DNA from: an uncultured Fulvivirga sp.
GTDB lineage: Bacteria; Bacteroidota; Bacteroidia; Cytophagales; Cyclobacteriaceae
Length of the DNA: 64,000 nt
Assembly: GCA_947500555.1 (NCBI GenBank)
Contig: CANMSE010000001.1
Location: forward strand, 1,033,375-1,097,374
Reading direction: 5' to 3'
Made by a program: the position numbers and the translations under genes. Numbering within the stretch: the stretch's first letter is position 1; the number at the start of each line of letters is the position of its first letter. Positions 50,814-60,741 of this stretch are shown piece by piece. The notes under the pieces are model-generated. The model worked only from the letters and a program-made list of their open reading frames with translations. It was not told the DNA's origin and ran no database searches.

Positions 50814-52127
50814 ATGAAAATAGCAGTCGTAGGGACAGGATATGTAGGTTTAGTGACAGGTACCTGTTTTGCTGAGACCGGCAATACAGTAACATGTGTT
50901 GATATTGATGAGAAAAAAGTCGAAAGCCTAAATAATGGTAAGATCACCATTTATGAGCCTGGCTTAGAAGCGTTATTCGAAAGAAATATAAAGCAAGGTC
51001 GACTTCACTTTACCACTGATCTAAAAGAAGGAATTGAGGATGCTAAAATCATATTCTTAGCGCTACCTACACCTCCTGGTGAAGATGGCTCTGCTGATCT
51101 AAAGTACATACTTAAAGTAGCCGAAGATTTAGGAGGCATTCTGACAGATTATGCTGTAATTGTTGATAAGAGTACCGTTCCAGTGGGTACCGCTGATCTC
51201 GTGACAAAAAAAATCAAAGAAAATGCCAAAGTAGACTTTGATGTTGTTTCAAACCCCGAATTCCTCAGAGAAGGAGTGGCTGTTGATGACTTTATGAAGC
51301 CTGACCGAGTTGTAATTGGGACAACATCAGACAGAGCTAAGAAAATAATGGAAACACTCTATGCACCACTGGTCAGACAAGGGAATCCAATCATTTTCAT
51401 GGATGAAAAGTCTGCTGAACTTACTAAATATGCTGCAAATTCATTCTTGGCTACTAAGATCACTTTCATGAATGAAATAGCTAATATGTGCGAACTTTTG
51501 GGCGCAGATGTTGATGCTGTTCGTAAAGGCGTTGGAACAGATACCAGAATCGGGAAAAGGTTTTTATTTGCTGGTATTGGTTACGGAGGTAGTTGTTTCC
51601 CTAAAGATGTTCAGGCCCTTGCCAAATCAGCTCAGCAAGTAAATTATGATTTTGATATTTTAAAATCAGTTATGAGCGTGAATGAGAAGCAAAAGGTAAA
51701 ATTTTTACCTCAAATTAAGAAGCATTTCGGAGGTGATCTAATGGGCAAAAGAATTGCACTTTGGGGACTTGCTTTTAAACCATATACGGATGATATCAGA
51801 GAAGCTCCTGCACTATATAATATTGATGAACTTACTAAAGAAGGAGCAATAATTCAGGCCTATGATCCAGAAGCAATGGAAAATGTCAAAGATTTAATAG
51901 GTGATAAAATTACCTATTGTGATGATGAGTATGAGGCTCTTGAAAATGCTGACGCCTTATTAATTGCGACAGAGTGGCCGGTATTTAGAACCCCGGACTT
52001 TGATAAAGTATCTAACCTACTCAAGAGCAAAGTTATCTTTGATGGTAGAAACCTTTACAACCCTGAAGACATAAAAGAACTAGGCTTTACGTATTTTAGC
52101 ATTGGACGTGCAACAGTAAATGGCTAA
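50814..52127 (+). CDS. ugd: UDP-glucose 6-dehydrogenase
   Basis: A 437-residue NAD-dependent enzyme that oxidises UDP-glucose twice to UDP-glucuronate. The start at 50814 is chosen because [16 protein letters not shown] (Rossmann loop) begins there and the promoter lies between it and the longer reading frame. The catalytic Cys is in [10 protein letters not shown] (about residue 260), with STVPVGTAD and NPEFLREG earlier and [17 protein letters not shown] (about 322) in the C-terminal domain. It overlaps the next gene by eight bases, and the product is that gene's substrate. Confidence 0.95.
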   Translation: MKIAVVGTGYVGLVTGTCFAETGNTVTCVDIDEKKVESLNNGKITIYEPGLEALFERNIKQGRLHFTTDLKEGIEDAKIIFLALPTPPGEDGSADLKYILKVAEDLGGILTDYAVIVDKSTVPVGTADLVTKKIKENAKVDFDVVSNPEFLREGVAVDDFMKPDRVVIGTTSDRAKKIMETLYAPLVRQGNPIIFMDEKSAELTKYAANSFLATKITFMNEIANMCELLGADVDAVRKGVGTDTRIGKRFLFAGIGYGGSCFPKDVQALAKSAQQVNYDFDILKSVMSVNEKQKVKFLPQIKKHFGGDLMGKRIALWGLAFKPYTDDIREAPALYNIDELTKEGAIIQAYDPEAMENVKDLIGDKITYCDDEYEALENADALLIATEWPVFRTPDFDKVSNLLKSKVIFDGRNLYNPEDIKELGFTYFSIGRATVNG

Positions 52128-53109
52128 ACGAGTACTAATTACAGGAGCGGCAGGATTTTTAGGATCACATCTTTGTGATAGATTCATGGCCGAAGGCTTT
52201 GACGTTGTCGGGATGGATAATCTCATCACCGGTAATATTAAAAATATTGAACACCTCTTTGGAAACAAAAGCTTTGAGTTCTGCCACCATGATGTTTCAA
52301 ACTATATTCATGTTTCTGGAGACATAGACTACATCTTACACTTCGCTTCTCCGGCTAGTCCGATTGACTATCTTAAAATTCCGATACAGACACTAAAAGT
52401 AGGTTCCCTTGGCACTCATAACCTATTGGGCTTTGCGAAAGCTAAAGGAGCAAGAATGTTAATTGCCTCTACTTCAGAAGTTTATGGCGATCCAATGGTA
52501 CATCCTCAAACGGAGGAATACTATGGCAATGTAAATCCTATAGGACCCAGAGGTGTTTATGATGAAGCCAAACGTTTTCAGGAGGCCATGACCATGGCTT
52601 ATCATACTTACCATGGCTTGGAAACAAGAATTGTAAGAATATTTAATACTTACGGCCCTAGAATGCGTTTGAATGATGGTCGTGTGCTTCCTGCATTTAT
52701 AGGCCAATCTTTAAGAGGAGAAGACCTAACTGTTTTTGGGGATGGTTCTCAAACCAGATCATTTTGCTACGTGGACGATTTAATAGAAGGTATATATAGA
52801 CTGCTTTTTAGTGATTATGTATACCCTGTTAACATTGGAAATCCTGATGAAATAACTATTGGTCAGTTTGCTGAAGAGATTATAAAACTTACAGGTACTG
52901 ATCAAAAAGTTGTGTACAAACCTTTACCAAAAGATGATCCTATGCAACGTCAACCAAATATTGATAAAGCAAGAGAAATATTAGGGTGGGAACCTAAGGT
53001 AAGTCGTGCTGAAGGGTTGAAAATCACTTATGAATATTTTAAATCTCTTTCTGAAGAAGACTTGTTTGCTAAAGAGCACAATAGCTTTGAAGGTTATATT
53101 AAAAAGTAA
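52120..53109 (+). CDS. UDP-glucuronate decarboxylase (UDP-xylose synthase)
   Basis: A 329-residue extended SDR of the UXS1 type. NAD site [14 protein letters not shown] is at about 8-21, the [22 protein letters not shown] block at about 75-96 is diagnostic for UXS, and the catalytic Tyr-Lys is in [27 protein letters not shown] follows. It decarboxylates UDP-glucuronate to UDP-xylose, the next step after Ugd; the two genes overlap by eight bases, so they are coupled. The product feeds surface polysaccharide. Confidence 0.94.
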   Translation: MAKRVLITGAAGFLGSHLCDRFMAEGFDVVGMDNLITGNIKNIEHLFGNKSFEFCHHDVSNYIHVSGDIDYILHFASPASPIDYLKIPIQTLKVGSLGTHNLLGFAKAKGARMLIASTSEVYGDPMVHPQTEEYYGNVNPIGPRGVYDEAKRFQEAMTMAYHTYHGLETRIVRIFNTYGPRMRLNDGRVLPAFIGQSLRGEDLTVFGDGSQTRSFCYVDDLIEGIYRLLFSDYVYPVNIGNPDEITIGQFAEEIIKLTGTDQKVVYKPLPKDDPMQRQPNIDKAREILGWEPKVSRAEGLKITYEYFKSLSEEDLFAKEHNSFEGYIKK

Positions 53110-55614
53110 TTAGTTCATCTCTTCTTCCTGCTCGTCCCAGTCGAAGTAATCATCTTCCTCAAGCTCTATGGTTTTGTTCTCTTTAAGACCTTTGTTTTTA
53201 AACGCAGTTTTTAATTCTTCTACTTCTTTTTTCAAATCAGCGACTATTTTCTTCTTCACTTCTGCCTTATCGTAGCTGACTTCATAGTCATCAGCTGTTC
53301 CGGTGATTTGCAAATAAAGCAAAGATTGTCCGCCTCTACTTTGTTCTATGGCACCAAAAGCCTCGTCTTTATCCAACTTCTTTTTCATTCGAAGTGGTGT
53401 AATAACCTTATAGTCTATTCTTTGATCAAAGGTATGAGTGCCACTTATCTTTAACGAGGTTATATTTGTTCCAACCTCAACTTGAGGTAAATAGATTGTT
53501 TGATCTCGAATCAATATCTCAGTATTTAGGTCTGAAAATCTCAATCGATCCAATTTGTCCTCATCCACATACTTTCTCAATTTTTTTAGTGGATCAAAGT
53601 TATTCAGTTCACCGTTTTGAATGGTTAAGTTAATAGTACTTTCCAGACTTTGTGGATATAAATTAAGTAGCGAATCAAACTTCATCGATGCATCTACGTT
53701 GGCGAATACATTACCTTCTAAGTGTCTTGATTCAAGAAATGTTTGATTGAAATTTTCAAATATGTAGAAAATACTGTCTACTTCTACATTTGTCAATTCT
53801 AGAGAAGTCGATGTGGTTATTTGATTTTTTCGATTCGCATCAACCACTCCGCTAAGCGTCACTTGACCACCAAGGCCATCAAATGAAATAGCTTTTGATT
53901 GCACTACTTCATTTTTGACGAGGAGGGTTCCTTTCAGGTTGGTTGGTTTGAATCTCCTGAAACTAAGTTTTGATACATCACAGTCAAAGTTGAGACGTAA
54001 TTTTGGAGATACACTAAACTTGTACTGTTCAGAAGCTGAAGCTGCATCTGATTTTTGCGTCAATATTTCATCAAGGTCTATGAAATTTGATTTTAATTTG
54101 GCTTCAATACCTATTGGCTCATCTGGTAAAAGAATATAAGCCAGAAGGTTCTTGAAAAATCCGTTAAGATTAAAATCACTGGATCCATACAAACCGGAGA
54201 TATTATTAAGAGCAACATTGTTATTGTTAAATAATAATTGCCCCGAAAGTTGTGTTATCGGATAGTTTAGTTCTTCTAAGTCAATGGACAAATTATCAAG
54301 AGCTATCTGTCCCGATGTTTTCACTTTTTCTGCTAAGGCTTTCGATTTAAGATGATTCACTTTTCCTTTGAATGAGACATCTAAGCTCATGACTCCATCT
54401 GCGCTTACAAGACTTTTATGTGTAATGAATTTTGACAACGATGACATAGAAAGTTCGCCTTCAAAATAAAATTGTAACTGTGGATCATCAAAGCTTGTAA
54501 TAACCACTTCACTATTGAAAGCTTTACCTTCCAGGTCACCACTTATTTTTTGAAGCTCTAGATTTGATTGTTTCAGATTGTATATACTGCTTGCAGAGTA
54601 AAAACCCTCTGTTACTACGTTATTTAATGTTATGTCATTATCAGGGTAGAATATATTGGCTTTATCTAGTCCAAAATGAATTTCCAGTTTAGGGCCTTTA
54701 TTCTTTGCTAGTTCACCTACTAAGCTGAGATCAAAATAGGCTTCACCTTCACTATTATATTTATCAAGTTTAGAAGAAACTTTTGAAGGTAGTAGAGAAG
54801 TGATTGTTTTGATATTTGTCTGTTTACCTTCCAGATAGAGATCAATTTTTCGTTCATCTAAATAGCTATAGCTTCCATAGGTAATAAATTCAGATCCATT
54901 AACAAATAACGAGGAAGGGCTTATATCCAAATGCTTTTTTTTATCATTATAGTCAATGGATGAGTTAACCTTGAGGTTCTTCTTTCTAAGAAATTCCTGA
55001 TTATTTACGAATATGCTATCTACTTCATAATCTCCTTTAGCAGAGATAAGAAAATTTTCATTTTTCGCTACGAGAGACGCTCCTGTTGATTCTGAAAATA
55101 AGTCAATCAAGACCTTATTTGGTGCACTCCAATAGCGATATTCAACATTCTCTAAAAAGATGGTTTTCAGTTGGAAATTGACCCTACTGGAATTTGAGTT
55201 ATCGGTTTTCTTAACAATATTATAGTTATTTTTTCCATCACGATCTATTTCCATATAACAAATAGCGTTGCTTATAGATACTCCTTCTATAGTATAATCT
55301 CCATTGAATATGCTTATAGGATCTAAATTCAAAAGTAATTCATCCGCATCCAACAGGGGTTTATTACTGCCATTACTACTTTCAATTTTGATATTCTTAA
55401 ATTGAATGGTGACTGTGGGAAAGCTTTGAAGAATAGTGATGTCAATTTTATCAACATGCACTGGCGAATTAAGATGCTTATTAGCTTCTGCTACAAACTT
55501 TTGGATGATGGTGTCTTTATAAATGTACACTAAAGTAATACCTGAAATGGCCAATATCAGAGTAATCGCCAAGGAAATTAGGAATGCTTTTTTAAGGAGT
55601 TTAGTGAGACCCAA
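53110..55614 (-). CDS. AsmA-like inner-membrane-anchored protein
   Basis: An 834-residue protein with one N-terminal membrane helix (about 10-30) followed by repeated beta-strand units over its whole length. The early VDKIDITILQSFPTVTIQFKNIKI segment is an AsmA hallmark, and the later DGVMSLDVSFKGKV and VEVGTNITSLKISGTHTFDQRIDYKV match the AsmA C-terminal domain. AsmA/TamB/YhdP-type proteins form periplasmic bridges thought to move phospholipid to the outer membrane. The C-terminus is acidic. It ends zero bases from the convergent UDP-xylose synthase gene. Confidence 0.88.
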   Translation of the reverse strand: MGLTKLLKKAFLISLAITLILAISGITLVYIYKDTIIQKFVAEANKHLNSPVHVDKIDITILQSFPTVTIQFKNIKIESSNGSNKPLLDADELLLNLDPISIFNGDYTIEGVSISNAICYMEIDRDGKNNYNIVKKTDNSNSSRVNFQLKTIFLENVEYRYWSAPNKVLIDLFSESTGASLVAKNENFLISAKGDYEVDSIFVNNQEFLRKKNLKVNSSIDYNDKKKHLDISPSSLFVNGSEFITYGSYSYLDERKIDLYLEGKQTNIKTITSLLPSKVSSKLDKYNSEGEAYFDLSLVGELAKNKGPKLEIHFGLDKANIFYPDNDITLNNVVTEGFYSASSIYNLKQSNLELQKISGDLEGKAFNSEVVITSFDDPQLQFYFEGELSMSSLSKFITHKSLVSADGVMSLDVSFKGKVNHLKSKALAEKVKTSGQIALDNLSIDLEELNYPITQLSGQLLFNNNNVALNNISGLYGSSDFNLNGFFKNLLAYILLPDEPIGIEAKLKSNFIDLDEILTQKSDAASASEQYKFSVSPKLRLNFDCDVSKLSFRRFKPTNLKGTLLVKNEVVQSKAISFDGLGGQVTLSGVVDANRKNQITTSTSLELTNVEVDSIFYIFENFNQTFLESRHLEGNVFANVDASMKFDSLLNLYPQSLESTINLTIQNGELNNFDPLKKLRKYVDEDKLDRLRFSDLNTEILIRDQTIYLPQVEVGTNITSLKISGTHTFDQRIDYKVITPLRMKKKLDKDEAFGAIEQSRGGQSLLYLQITGTADDYEVSYDKAEVKKKIVADLKKEVEELKTAFKNKGLKENKTIELEEDDYFDWDEQEEEMN

Positions 55615-55720
55615 AGTAGACTAGTTGATAATAATAGTTAAGGTTAAATTTAATCCATACATATGACAAAAATTAAACGATATAATATTGGATAAATTTT
55701 GATCTTTAGAAGCAAAAGTG

Positions 55721-55751
55721 TTTGGATAAAATTAAAACTATATTACATTTG
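55721..55751 (+). promoter_or_regulatory. Promoter of tRNA-Val (TAC)
   Basis: TTTG (55721-55724), exactly 19 bases, TACATTTG (55744-55751): a full match to the Bacteroidota promoter consensus, 37 bases before the mature tRNA. Confidence 0.9.
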
Positions 55752-55788
55752 CATTCCATTTCACAAACGGGTGAAATATTTGATTTTA

Positions 55789-55863
55789 GGGCGCTTAGCT
55801 CAGTTGGTTCAGAGCACCTCGTTTACACCGAGGGGGTCGGGGGTTCGAATCCCTCAGCGCCCA
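55789..55863 (+). tRNA. tRNA-Val (anticodon TAC)
   Basis: A 75-base cloverleaf: acceptor GGGCGCT/AGCGCCC with discriminator A, D-arm GCTC/GAGC, anticodon stem CCTCG/CGAGG with loop TTTACAC (anticodon TAC), T-loop TTCGAAT. The CCA end is not encoded (ACA follows). Confidence 0.97.
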
Positions 55864-55864
55864 C

Positions 55865-55892
55865 AAAGACAGTCAGTTTGGCTGTCTTTTTT
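55865..55892 (+). terminator. Terminator after tRNA-Val (TAC)
   Basis: AAAGACAG (55865-55872) with CTGTCTTT (55882-55889), then TTT. It ends the first tRNA transcript, so the second tRNA is separately transcribed. Confidence 0.88.
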
Positions 55893-55903
55893 CATTTTAG
55901 AGA

Positions 55904-55934
55904 GTTGACAATAGGATTGATTTTTTTATCCTTG
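55904..55934 (+). promoter_or_regulatory. Promoter of tRNA-Val (GAC)
   Basis: GTTG (55904-55907), exactly 19 bases, TATCCTTG (55927-55934), one mismatch from each consensus element. It starts only 15 bases before the mature tRNA. Confidence 0.75.
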
Positions 55935-55948
55935 TATATCAAATGACT

Positions 55949-56023
55949 GGGAAGTTAGCTCAGTTGGTTTAGAGCACCGCCTTGACAGGGCGGGGGTCGC
56001 TGGTTCGAATCCAGTACTTCCCA
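55949..56023 (+). tRNA. tRNA-Val (anticodon GAC)
   Basis: A 75-base cloverleaf: acceptor GGGAAGT/ACTTCCC with discriminator A, anticodon stem CCGCC/GGCGG with loop TTGACAG (anticodon GAC), T-loop TTCGAAT. No encoded CCA. With the TAC tRNA it covers GUA/GUG/GUU and GUC/GUU codons. Confidence 0.97.
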
Positions 56024-56027
56024 CAAA

Positions 56028-56055
56028 AAAGGCTGCTTTATATAAAGCAGCCTTT
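56028..56055. terminator. Terminator after tRNA-Val (GAC)
   Basis: AAAGGCTGCTTTA paired with TAAAGCAGCCTTT (56028-56055, AT centre). The T-run is short (TTT), but the flanking A-run also makes it usable by the convergent DUF6515-like gene. Confidence 0.8.
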
Positions 56056-56077
56056 AAACCTACCTAACTAATCAACC

Positions 56078-56680
56078 TTAAACTCTTACAACCTCATATT
56101 CTATATCCCCCGTATCAGTTTCTATTTCCTGATAATAAACGTCATCAAGTTTGTAGTATTCCACCCCATCGATCTCAGCTATCTCGTATCCATCAGGAAG
56201 AGCATCTACAACAGCTCCTTCAGGAGCATCTACTACTTCAAATTCATTTCCAGATTCTTTGTAAAAGATACCGTAGTAATAATAGTATGATTGATTTCTT
56301 GCGGTTACTCTTATTCTGGTTGTAGGCAAAGAAGCAACTCGTATACCTGCTGCGGGTCTTATTACTATAAATGAAGAATTTAATGGGCGGTAGTAAACTC
56401 CATTATGGTAATGATAGCTAACACCCGATCTTTTTACTATGACAGCACCTTTTGGTACAACAACTACCTGAGACCTATACCTGGGTAAATGTTGGTATCG
56501 AAAGTGAGCTCTTCTGGTAACACGTCTTCGTACTCTTCTTCTTGTTTTTCGTCTAATTCGTTTGTTCTTTTTTCTTTGTACATGCCGCTCTGCAATTACT
56601 TGGGCTTCACTGTTTGTAGTAAGTTCAGAAGAATACATACCAGAAGTCATTAGCATTATTGTTATTAAGAACTTTTTCAT
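56078..56680 (-). CDS. DUF6515-like exported protein
   Basis: A 200-residue exported protein. A signal peptide (about 1-17) is followed by a strongly basic stretch (about 33-60, mostly Lys and Arg), then Tyr-rich repeats (YHYHNGVYYRP, SYYYYYGIFYKE, GVEYYKLDDVYYQE) of about 45 residues spacing. This is the DUF6515 layout. It may sit in the periplasm or outer membrane and stick to nucleic acid or acidic polymers through the basic part; function is unknown. It is convergent with the tRNA pair. Confidence 0.75.
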   Translation of the reverse strand: MKKFLITIMLMTSGMYSSELTTNSEAQVIAERHVQRKKNKRIRRKTRRRVRRRVTRRAHFRYQHLPRYRSQVVVVPKGAVIVKRSGVSYHYHNGVYYRPLNSSFIVIRPAAGIRVASLPTTRIRVTARNQSYYYYYGIFYKESGNEFEVVDAPEGAVVDALPDGYEIAEIDGVEYYKLDDVYYQEIETDTGDIEYEVVRV

Positions 56681-56737
56681 AATCTCTTAAAGTTATTTGT
56701 CAATAAATTCAATTTCTTATTTCCTACTTTAGATAGT

Positions 56738-57655
56738 ATGAAGACAAAAAGGTTTAATGCTATATATAAATTCTTAATACTTTTTCTTTCGATAAGCTTA
56801 GGCCTAAGGGCCCAAGACATTGATATTCAGGGACATCGTGGAGCCAGGGGAATAATGCCTGAAAATACAATTCCAGCGTTCTTATATGCTCTTGATCAGG
56901 GAGTAACTACTTTAGAATTAGATGTAGTTGTTTCTAAAGATCATCAAATTATAGTATCACATGAGCCATGGCTATCCCATGAAATATGTCTTGACACTAC
57001 AGGAAACTTAATATCAAAGAATCGGGAAAAGGAGCTGAATTTGTATGAAATGTCATATACAGAAATCAGGGAGTACGATTGCGGGTCAAAAGGCAACAGT
57101 CGATTTACCGACCAAACAAAAATGAAGACTGTAAAGCCACTTTTAGTTGATGTTATCAAAGCTGTAGAGCGACATGTTAAAGGCGTTACACTTTATGAGG
57201 TTAATTATAATATTGAAATCAAAAGTACTCTTGGGGGCGATGGTGTTTTTCACCCAGAATATAAAGAGTTTTCCGATTTGGTATTTAAGCTAATTGATCA
57301 ATACCTACCCTGGGAGCGTGTAATCATTCAATCCTTTGACTTTAGAGCGTTGAAATATTGGAATGAGCAGTACCCTGATGTCAAACTTGCAGTTTTAATT
57401 GAGAACCTAAAATCTCCTAAAACTAATCTAAAAGAATTAGGCTTTACGCCTGAAATTTACAGTCCTTATTTCAAGTTGCTATCCAAATCAAAGGTTAGTG
57501 AAATAAAGAAATTGGGGATGCAAGTGATTCCTTGGACAGTCAATAACAAAGAAGACATGAAAAAGTTAGTTTCATGGAAGGTTGATGGCTTGATAACAGA
57601 TTATCCTAATAGAGCAAATGAACTAGATCTGATCACTTCCAAAGGAGAAGATTGA
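56738..57655 (+). CDS. Glycerophosphodiester phosphodiesterase
   Basis: A 305-residue exported GDPD. The signal peptide ends at about 25 (GLRAQ). The catalytic block QGHRGARGIMPENTIPAF (31-48) has the His-Arg pair and Glu. LELDVVVSKDHQIIVSHEPWL (59-79) gives the second acid and His. The C-terminal MQVIPWTVNNKEDMKKLVSWKVDGLITDYPN matches the family. It hydrolyses glycerophosphodiesters to glycerol 3-phosphate and an alcohol, probably in the periplasm. It is followed by the PfkB kinase gene 59 bases later. Confidence 0.93.
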   Translation: MKTKRFNAIYKFLILFLSISLGLRAQDIDIQGHRGARGIMPENTIPAFLYALDQGVTTLELDVVVSKDHQIIVSHEPWLSHEICLDTTGNLISKNREKELNLYEMSYTEIREYDCGSKGNSRFTDQTKMKTVKPLLVDVIKAVERHVKGVTLYEVNYNIEIKSTLGGDGVFHPEYKEFSDLVFKLIDQYLPWERVIIQSFDFRALKYWNEQYPDVKLAVLIENLKSPKTNLKELGFTPEIYSPYFKLLSKSKVSEIKKLGMQVIPWTVNNKEDMKKLVSWKVDGLITDYPNRANELDLITSKGED

Positions 57656-57714
57656 ATTAGTTTTAAAACCTCGACCATCCAGCTTAACTTAGCGGCCAAA
57701 TTTTAGCAAATACG

Positions 57715-58710
57715 ATGAAAAAATATGATGTATATGGCATTGGAAATGCCTTGGTGGATATTGTAACAGAGGTAGAAGATTCGTTTCTATCAGAGTACAA
57801 GGTAGAAAAAGGATTAATGACTTTAGTAGACGAGCAAAGACAGCACGAATTAGTCGAAGCCATTCACTTACCCGATAGTAATATGCAATGTGGAGGTTCC
57901 GCAGCTAACTCGATAATCGCTGTAAGTCAATTTGGCGGTAAGAGCTATTATTCATGCCGCGTAGCTAAAGATGAAATGGGTAAGTTTTATTTAGATGACT
58001 TGAGTGAGAATGGTGTAGATACCAATCTTACATATGATAAGGCACCTAGTGGAATAACAGGCAAATGTCTGGTGATGACCACTCCAGATGCCAATAGAAC
58101 CATGAACACTTTTTTAGGAATAACTTCAACATTCTCTAAAGAAGAAGTTAATGAACAAGCACTAAAGGACTCAAAGTACCTCTACATGGAAGGATATCTG
58201 GTTCCTGGTGAAGATGGGCAGCATGCAATGAAGCTTGCAAAAAAGATTGCTGAAGATAATGGAGTTCATGTGGCAATGACATTTTCGGATCCAAGTATGG
58301 TTAAATATTTCAAACCTCAAATGGAAGAGATTGTAGGTGCCAGTGTGGATTTACTTTTTTGTAATGAAGAGGAAGCTATGCTTTTTACAGGCAAGGACAA
58401 TCTGGAAGAAGCACGACAAGAGTTGAAAAAAGCAGCAAAAAGATTTGCTATCACGCAAGGCTCAAACGGAGCAATGATTTTTGATGGAGATACCTTTGTA
58501 GATATAGAGCCCTACTCAGTAAATGCAATAGATACCAATGGAGCTGGAGATATGTTTGCAGGAGCATTTTTATATGGAATTACCAATGGGCACTCTTATG
58601 CTGATTCTGGTAAATTAGCTAGTCTGGCATCATCTAAAGTAGTTTCTAAATTTGGTCCTCGTTTGGAGTGGCCCGAAGCTAAAGAAGTGCTTAAGCATCT
58701 GAATCCTTAA
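57715..58710 (+). CDS. PfkB-family adenosine kinase
   Basis: A 331-residue ribokinase-fold sugar or nucleoside kinase. The substrate-binding block GGSAANSI is at about 62-69, and the catalytic Asp and anion hole are in DTNGAGDMFAGAFLYG (about 274-289). The opening YDVYGIGNALVDIV is typical of the bacterial adenosine-kinase-like branch. It probably makes AMP from adenosine; other ribosides are possible. It is convergent with the M61 peptidase gene, two bases apart. Confidence 0.88.
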   Translation: MKKYDVYGIGNALVDIVTEVEDSFLSEYKVEKGLMTLVDEQRQHELVEAIHLPDSNMQCGGSAANSIIAVSQFGGKSYYSCRVAKDEMGKFYLDDLSENGVDTNLTYDKAPSGITGKCLVMTTPDANRTMNTFLGITSTFSKEEVNEQALKDSKYLYMEGYLVPGEDGQHAMKLAKKIAEDNGVHVAMTFSDPSMVKYFKPQMEEIVGASVDLLFCNEEEAMLFTGKDNLEEARQELKKAAKRFAITQGSNGAMIFDGDTFVDIEPYSVNAIDTNGAGDMFAGAFLYGITNGHSYADSGKLASLASSKVVSKFGPRLEWPEAKEVLKHLNP

Positions 58711-58712
58711 GA

Positions 58713-60416
58713 TCAAAATTCTGATTTTAGCCAGTTTTTGAATGAATCCCTCTGAGTCTCAGTGGGATTTTTTAGTTTTTCTATGGTATGTTTTTTAAAA
58801 TATGATTCTGATTTTAAATCAGCTCTAAACTCAACAATTTCGAAATTACGTTCTATTTGAAAAATTATTTGATCGCTTTTAATTGAGAATAGCCAGTTAT
58901 TAGTTGAAGACTGATCATTGATTTTTAAAATTTTATCTCGCAGCGAGAACAATTCCTCACCGATGGAGTCTGGTTGAATGTGAGTAATGACCAGTTTATC
59001 ATTCGAAATAATCGCTTTTATTCCAAATTCTCTTTCAAGAATATTATCGTTATCATCAATTTTAAGCTGGCATCCGACATGTTGCAATAAATCGTTTAAA
59101 AGACGTTCCTTTGGTTTGACGCCATACACGTAATCTTCAAAATAGTCTGTCAAATCACTGCCAAAAAATTGCTCACATATTTTCTGAACGTCATGGGAAG
59201 AATAACCAATTTCGGTTTTTCCAAAATTTTGCCATAACAGCCTGACCACATCATCTAATGATGCCTCACTGTTGGTGTTTTTCCTTATCAGTAGATCTAA
59301 TGTTAGTGCAATCATTGCACCCTCAACGTAAATAGAGCTATTCTTATTAGGAGCTCCAGATTGATATCCATCAACCCAAAGGTCGATAGAAGAGTCAATC
59401 ACCGAATTGGTCAATCTGCCGTGATTATGAAAATGTCGTTCAAGCAATTTGTTCAGCTTTTCAAAATACCAATCTTGATCAAAAACATGACTTTGAGCCA
59501 AAAACAGATCACCATAGTAAGTAGTAAACCCTTCGGCTACAAAACCAGTATCAAAACTTGCAGGCTTATTAAAATCATAGGGGAGCAATTCTTTTGGACG
59601 AATCTTTAAAATATTCCAGGCATGAAATAATTCATGAGAGCTTACTCCTAAAAACTCCTGATACAAAGAATCATTACCGAGCTTATCTCCAGGCCCAATG
59701 CAAATCACAGTAGAATTAGCATGCTCCACACCGTGGTAATGTTTATAGGAAGTAATTTGATTTAGAAAATGATACTCTTTTTCTGGGAATTCGCTCATAA
59801 CCTCTATTTGATAATCTGTGAATTTTTTGAAGTCAACTTTTAAGCGCTCTATAGAGGCAGAGTGCTTTCCTTGTATCCATATTTTGAAGGGAAGATCATG
59901 GGAAACATAATTAATTTGTTGCAAGTCAGGACTTGCGATTAAAGGGCTATCTACAAGTTGATGATAGTCTGAAGCAAAGAGTACTTTCCCTTCCTGCCTA
60001 AGACCACAAGCAATTTTATAGTTTTCCGGAATATTCAGAACTACCTCACATTGCTCGGCTAGATGATTTTTTGAGTAGATCAAACAGTTAATAAAATTTA
60101 GATATAGTTGATCAGTTGAGTACCAGGAATTGCCTGCATCCATTTGGTGCGCATAGTAAGTGTACTTGGCAATAATTTTTTTCGATTTGCTTGCCACACG
60201 CCAGGTACTATGATCTGTCTTTTTGTATGATAATGGCAAGCCATGTTCATCCTCAAAAGTTATTGTTTGAATGTTTTTTGAGTAATTTGCAGCTTCGTAG
60301 CGTCCAGGTCTCCAAATTGGTAATTGAAATTCTTCATGATTATTGTTTGATACTATCTCATATTCAATGAAAACGAGATGTGTGAGTGGTTTTTTTAGCG
60401 ATATTTGGTAGCGCAT
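58713..60416 (-). CDS. M61-family peptidase (glycyl aminopeptidase type)
   Basis: A 567-residue M61 metallopeptidase. It has an N-terminal beta domain (1-170, HLVFIEYEI and LPIWRPGRYEAANYSKNI). The gluzincin active site HELFHAWNILKIRPKEL is at about 262-278 (His-Glu-x-x-His), and a downstream Glu lies in FVAEGFTTYYGDLFL. A C-terminal PDZ-like domain covers about 455-545. No signal peptide is seen, so it is probably cytosolic. Family members cut N-terminal glycine from peptides. It is divergent from rpmH. Confidence 0.92.
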   Translation of the reverse strand: MRYQISLKKPLTHLVFIEYEIVSNNNHEEFQLPIWRPGRYEAANYSKNIQTITFEDEHGLPLSYKKTDHSTWRVASKSKKIIAKYTYYAHQMDAGNSWYSTDQLYLNFINCLIYSKNHLAEQCEVVLNIPENYKIACGLRQEGKVLFASDYHQLVDSPLIASPDLQQINYVSHDLPFKIWIQGKHSASIERLKVDFKKFTDYQIEVMSEFPEKEYHFLNQITSYKHYHGVEHANSTVICIGPGDKLGNDSLYQEFLGVSSHELFHAWNILKIRPKELLPYDFNKPASFDTGFVAEGFTTYYGDLFLAQSHVFDQDWYFEKLNKLLERHFHNHGRLTNSVIDSSIDLWVDGYQSGAPNKNSSIYVEGAMIALTLDLLIRKNTNSEASLDDVVRLLWQNFGKTEIGYSSHDVQKICEQFFGSDLTDYFEDYVYGVKPKERLLNDLLQHVGCQLKIDDNDNILEREFGIKAIISNDKLVITHIQPDSIGEELFSLRDKILKINDQSSTNNWLFSIKSDQIIFQIERNFEIVEFRADLKSESYFKKHTIEKLKNPTETQRDSFKNWLKSEF

Positions 60417-60445
60417 AATGAATGGTAAACAAAAACAATAGAGTA

Positions 60446-60476
60446 TTTGAAAATAATAAAAAGGTAGCTATCTTTG
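60446..60476 (+). promoter_or_regulatory. Promoter of rpmH
   Basis: TTTG (60446-60449), exactly 19 bases, TATCTTTG (60469-60476): a full match to the Bacteroidota promoter, 58 bases before the rpmH ATG. Confidence 0.92.
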
Positions 60477-60534
60477 CACCCCATTAAATGAAAAAGTGGA
60501 ATTAATACCTTGTTAAAGGTGAAATTATAATAAG

Positions 60535-60690
60535 ATGAAGAGAACATTTCAACCATCGCAAAGAAAAAGAAAAAATAAGCACGGCTTCAAGGAAAGAATG
60601 TCTTCTCCAGAAGGTCGAGCAGTATTGGCGAGAAGAAGAGCTAAGGGAAGAAAGAAACTTACTGTTTCTAGCGAGAAAACGCATAAGTGA
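60535..60690 (+). CDS. rpmH: Ribosomal protein bL34
   Basis: A 51-residue bL34. The sequence begins [18 protein letters not shown] and continues with [22 protein letters not shown], the universal L34 pattern. It is followed by rnpA after 51 bases, the standard pairing. The promoter 5' of it is the best in the window. This gene is short and easily missed. Confidence 0.97.
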   Translation: MKRTFQPSQRKRKNKHGFKERMSSPEGRAVLARRRAKGRKKLTVSSEKTHK

Positions 60691-60741
60691 TCGTTGGCAT
60701 AGTCTAACCACTTCACCTCGGCATCTACTAACTTGCCGACA

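Noticed and set aside
55699..55946. Two short overlapping plus-strand open frames
   Set aside because: Both run through the tRNA-Val (TAC) gene and its promoter; they are not coding.
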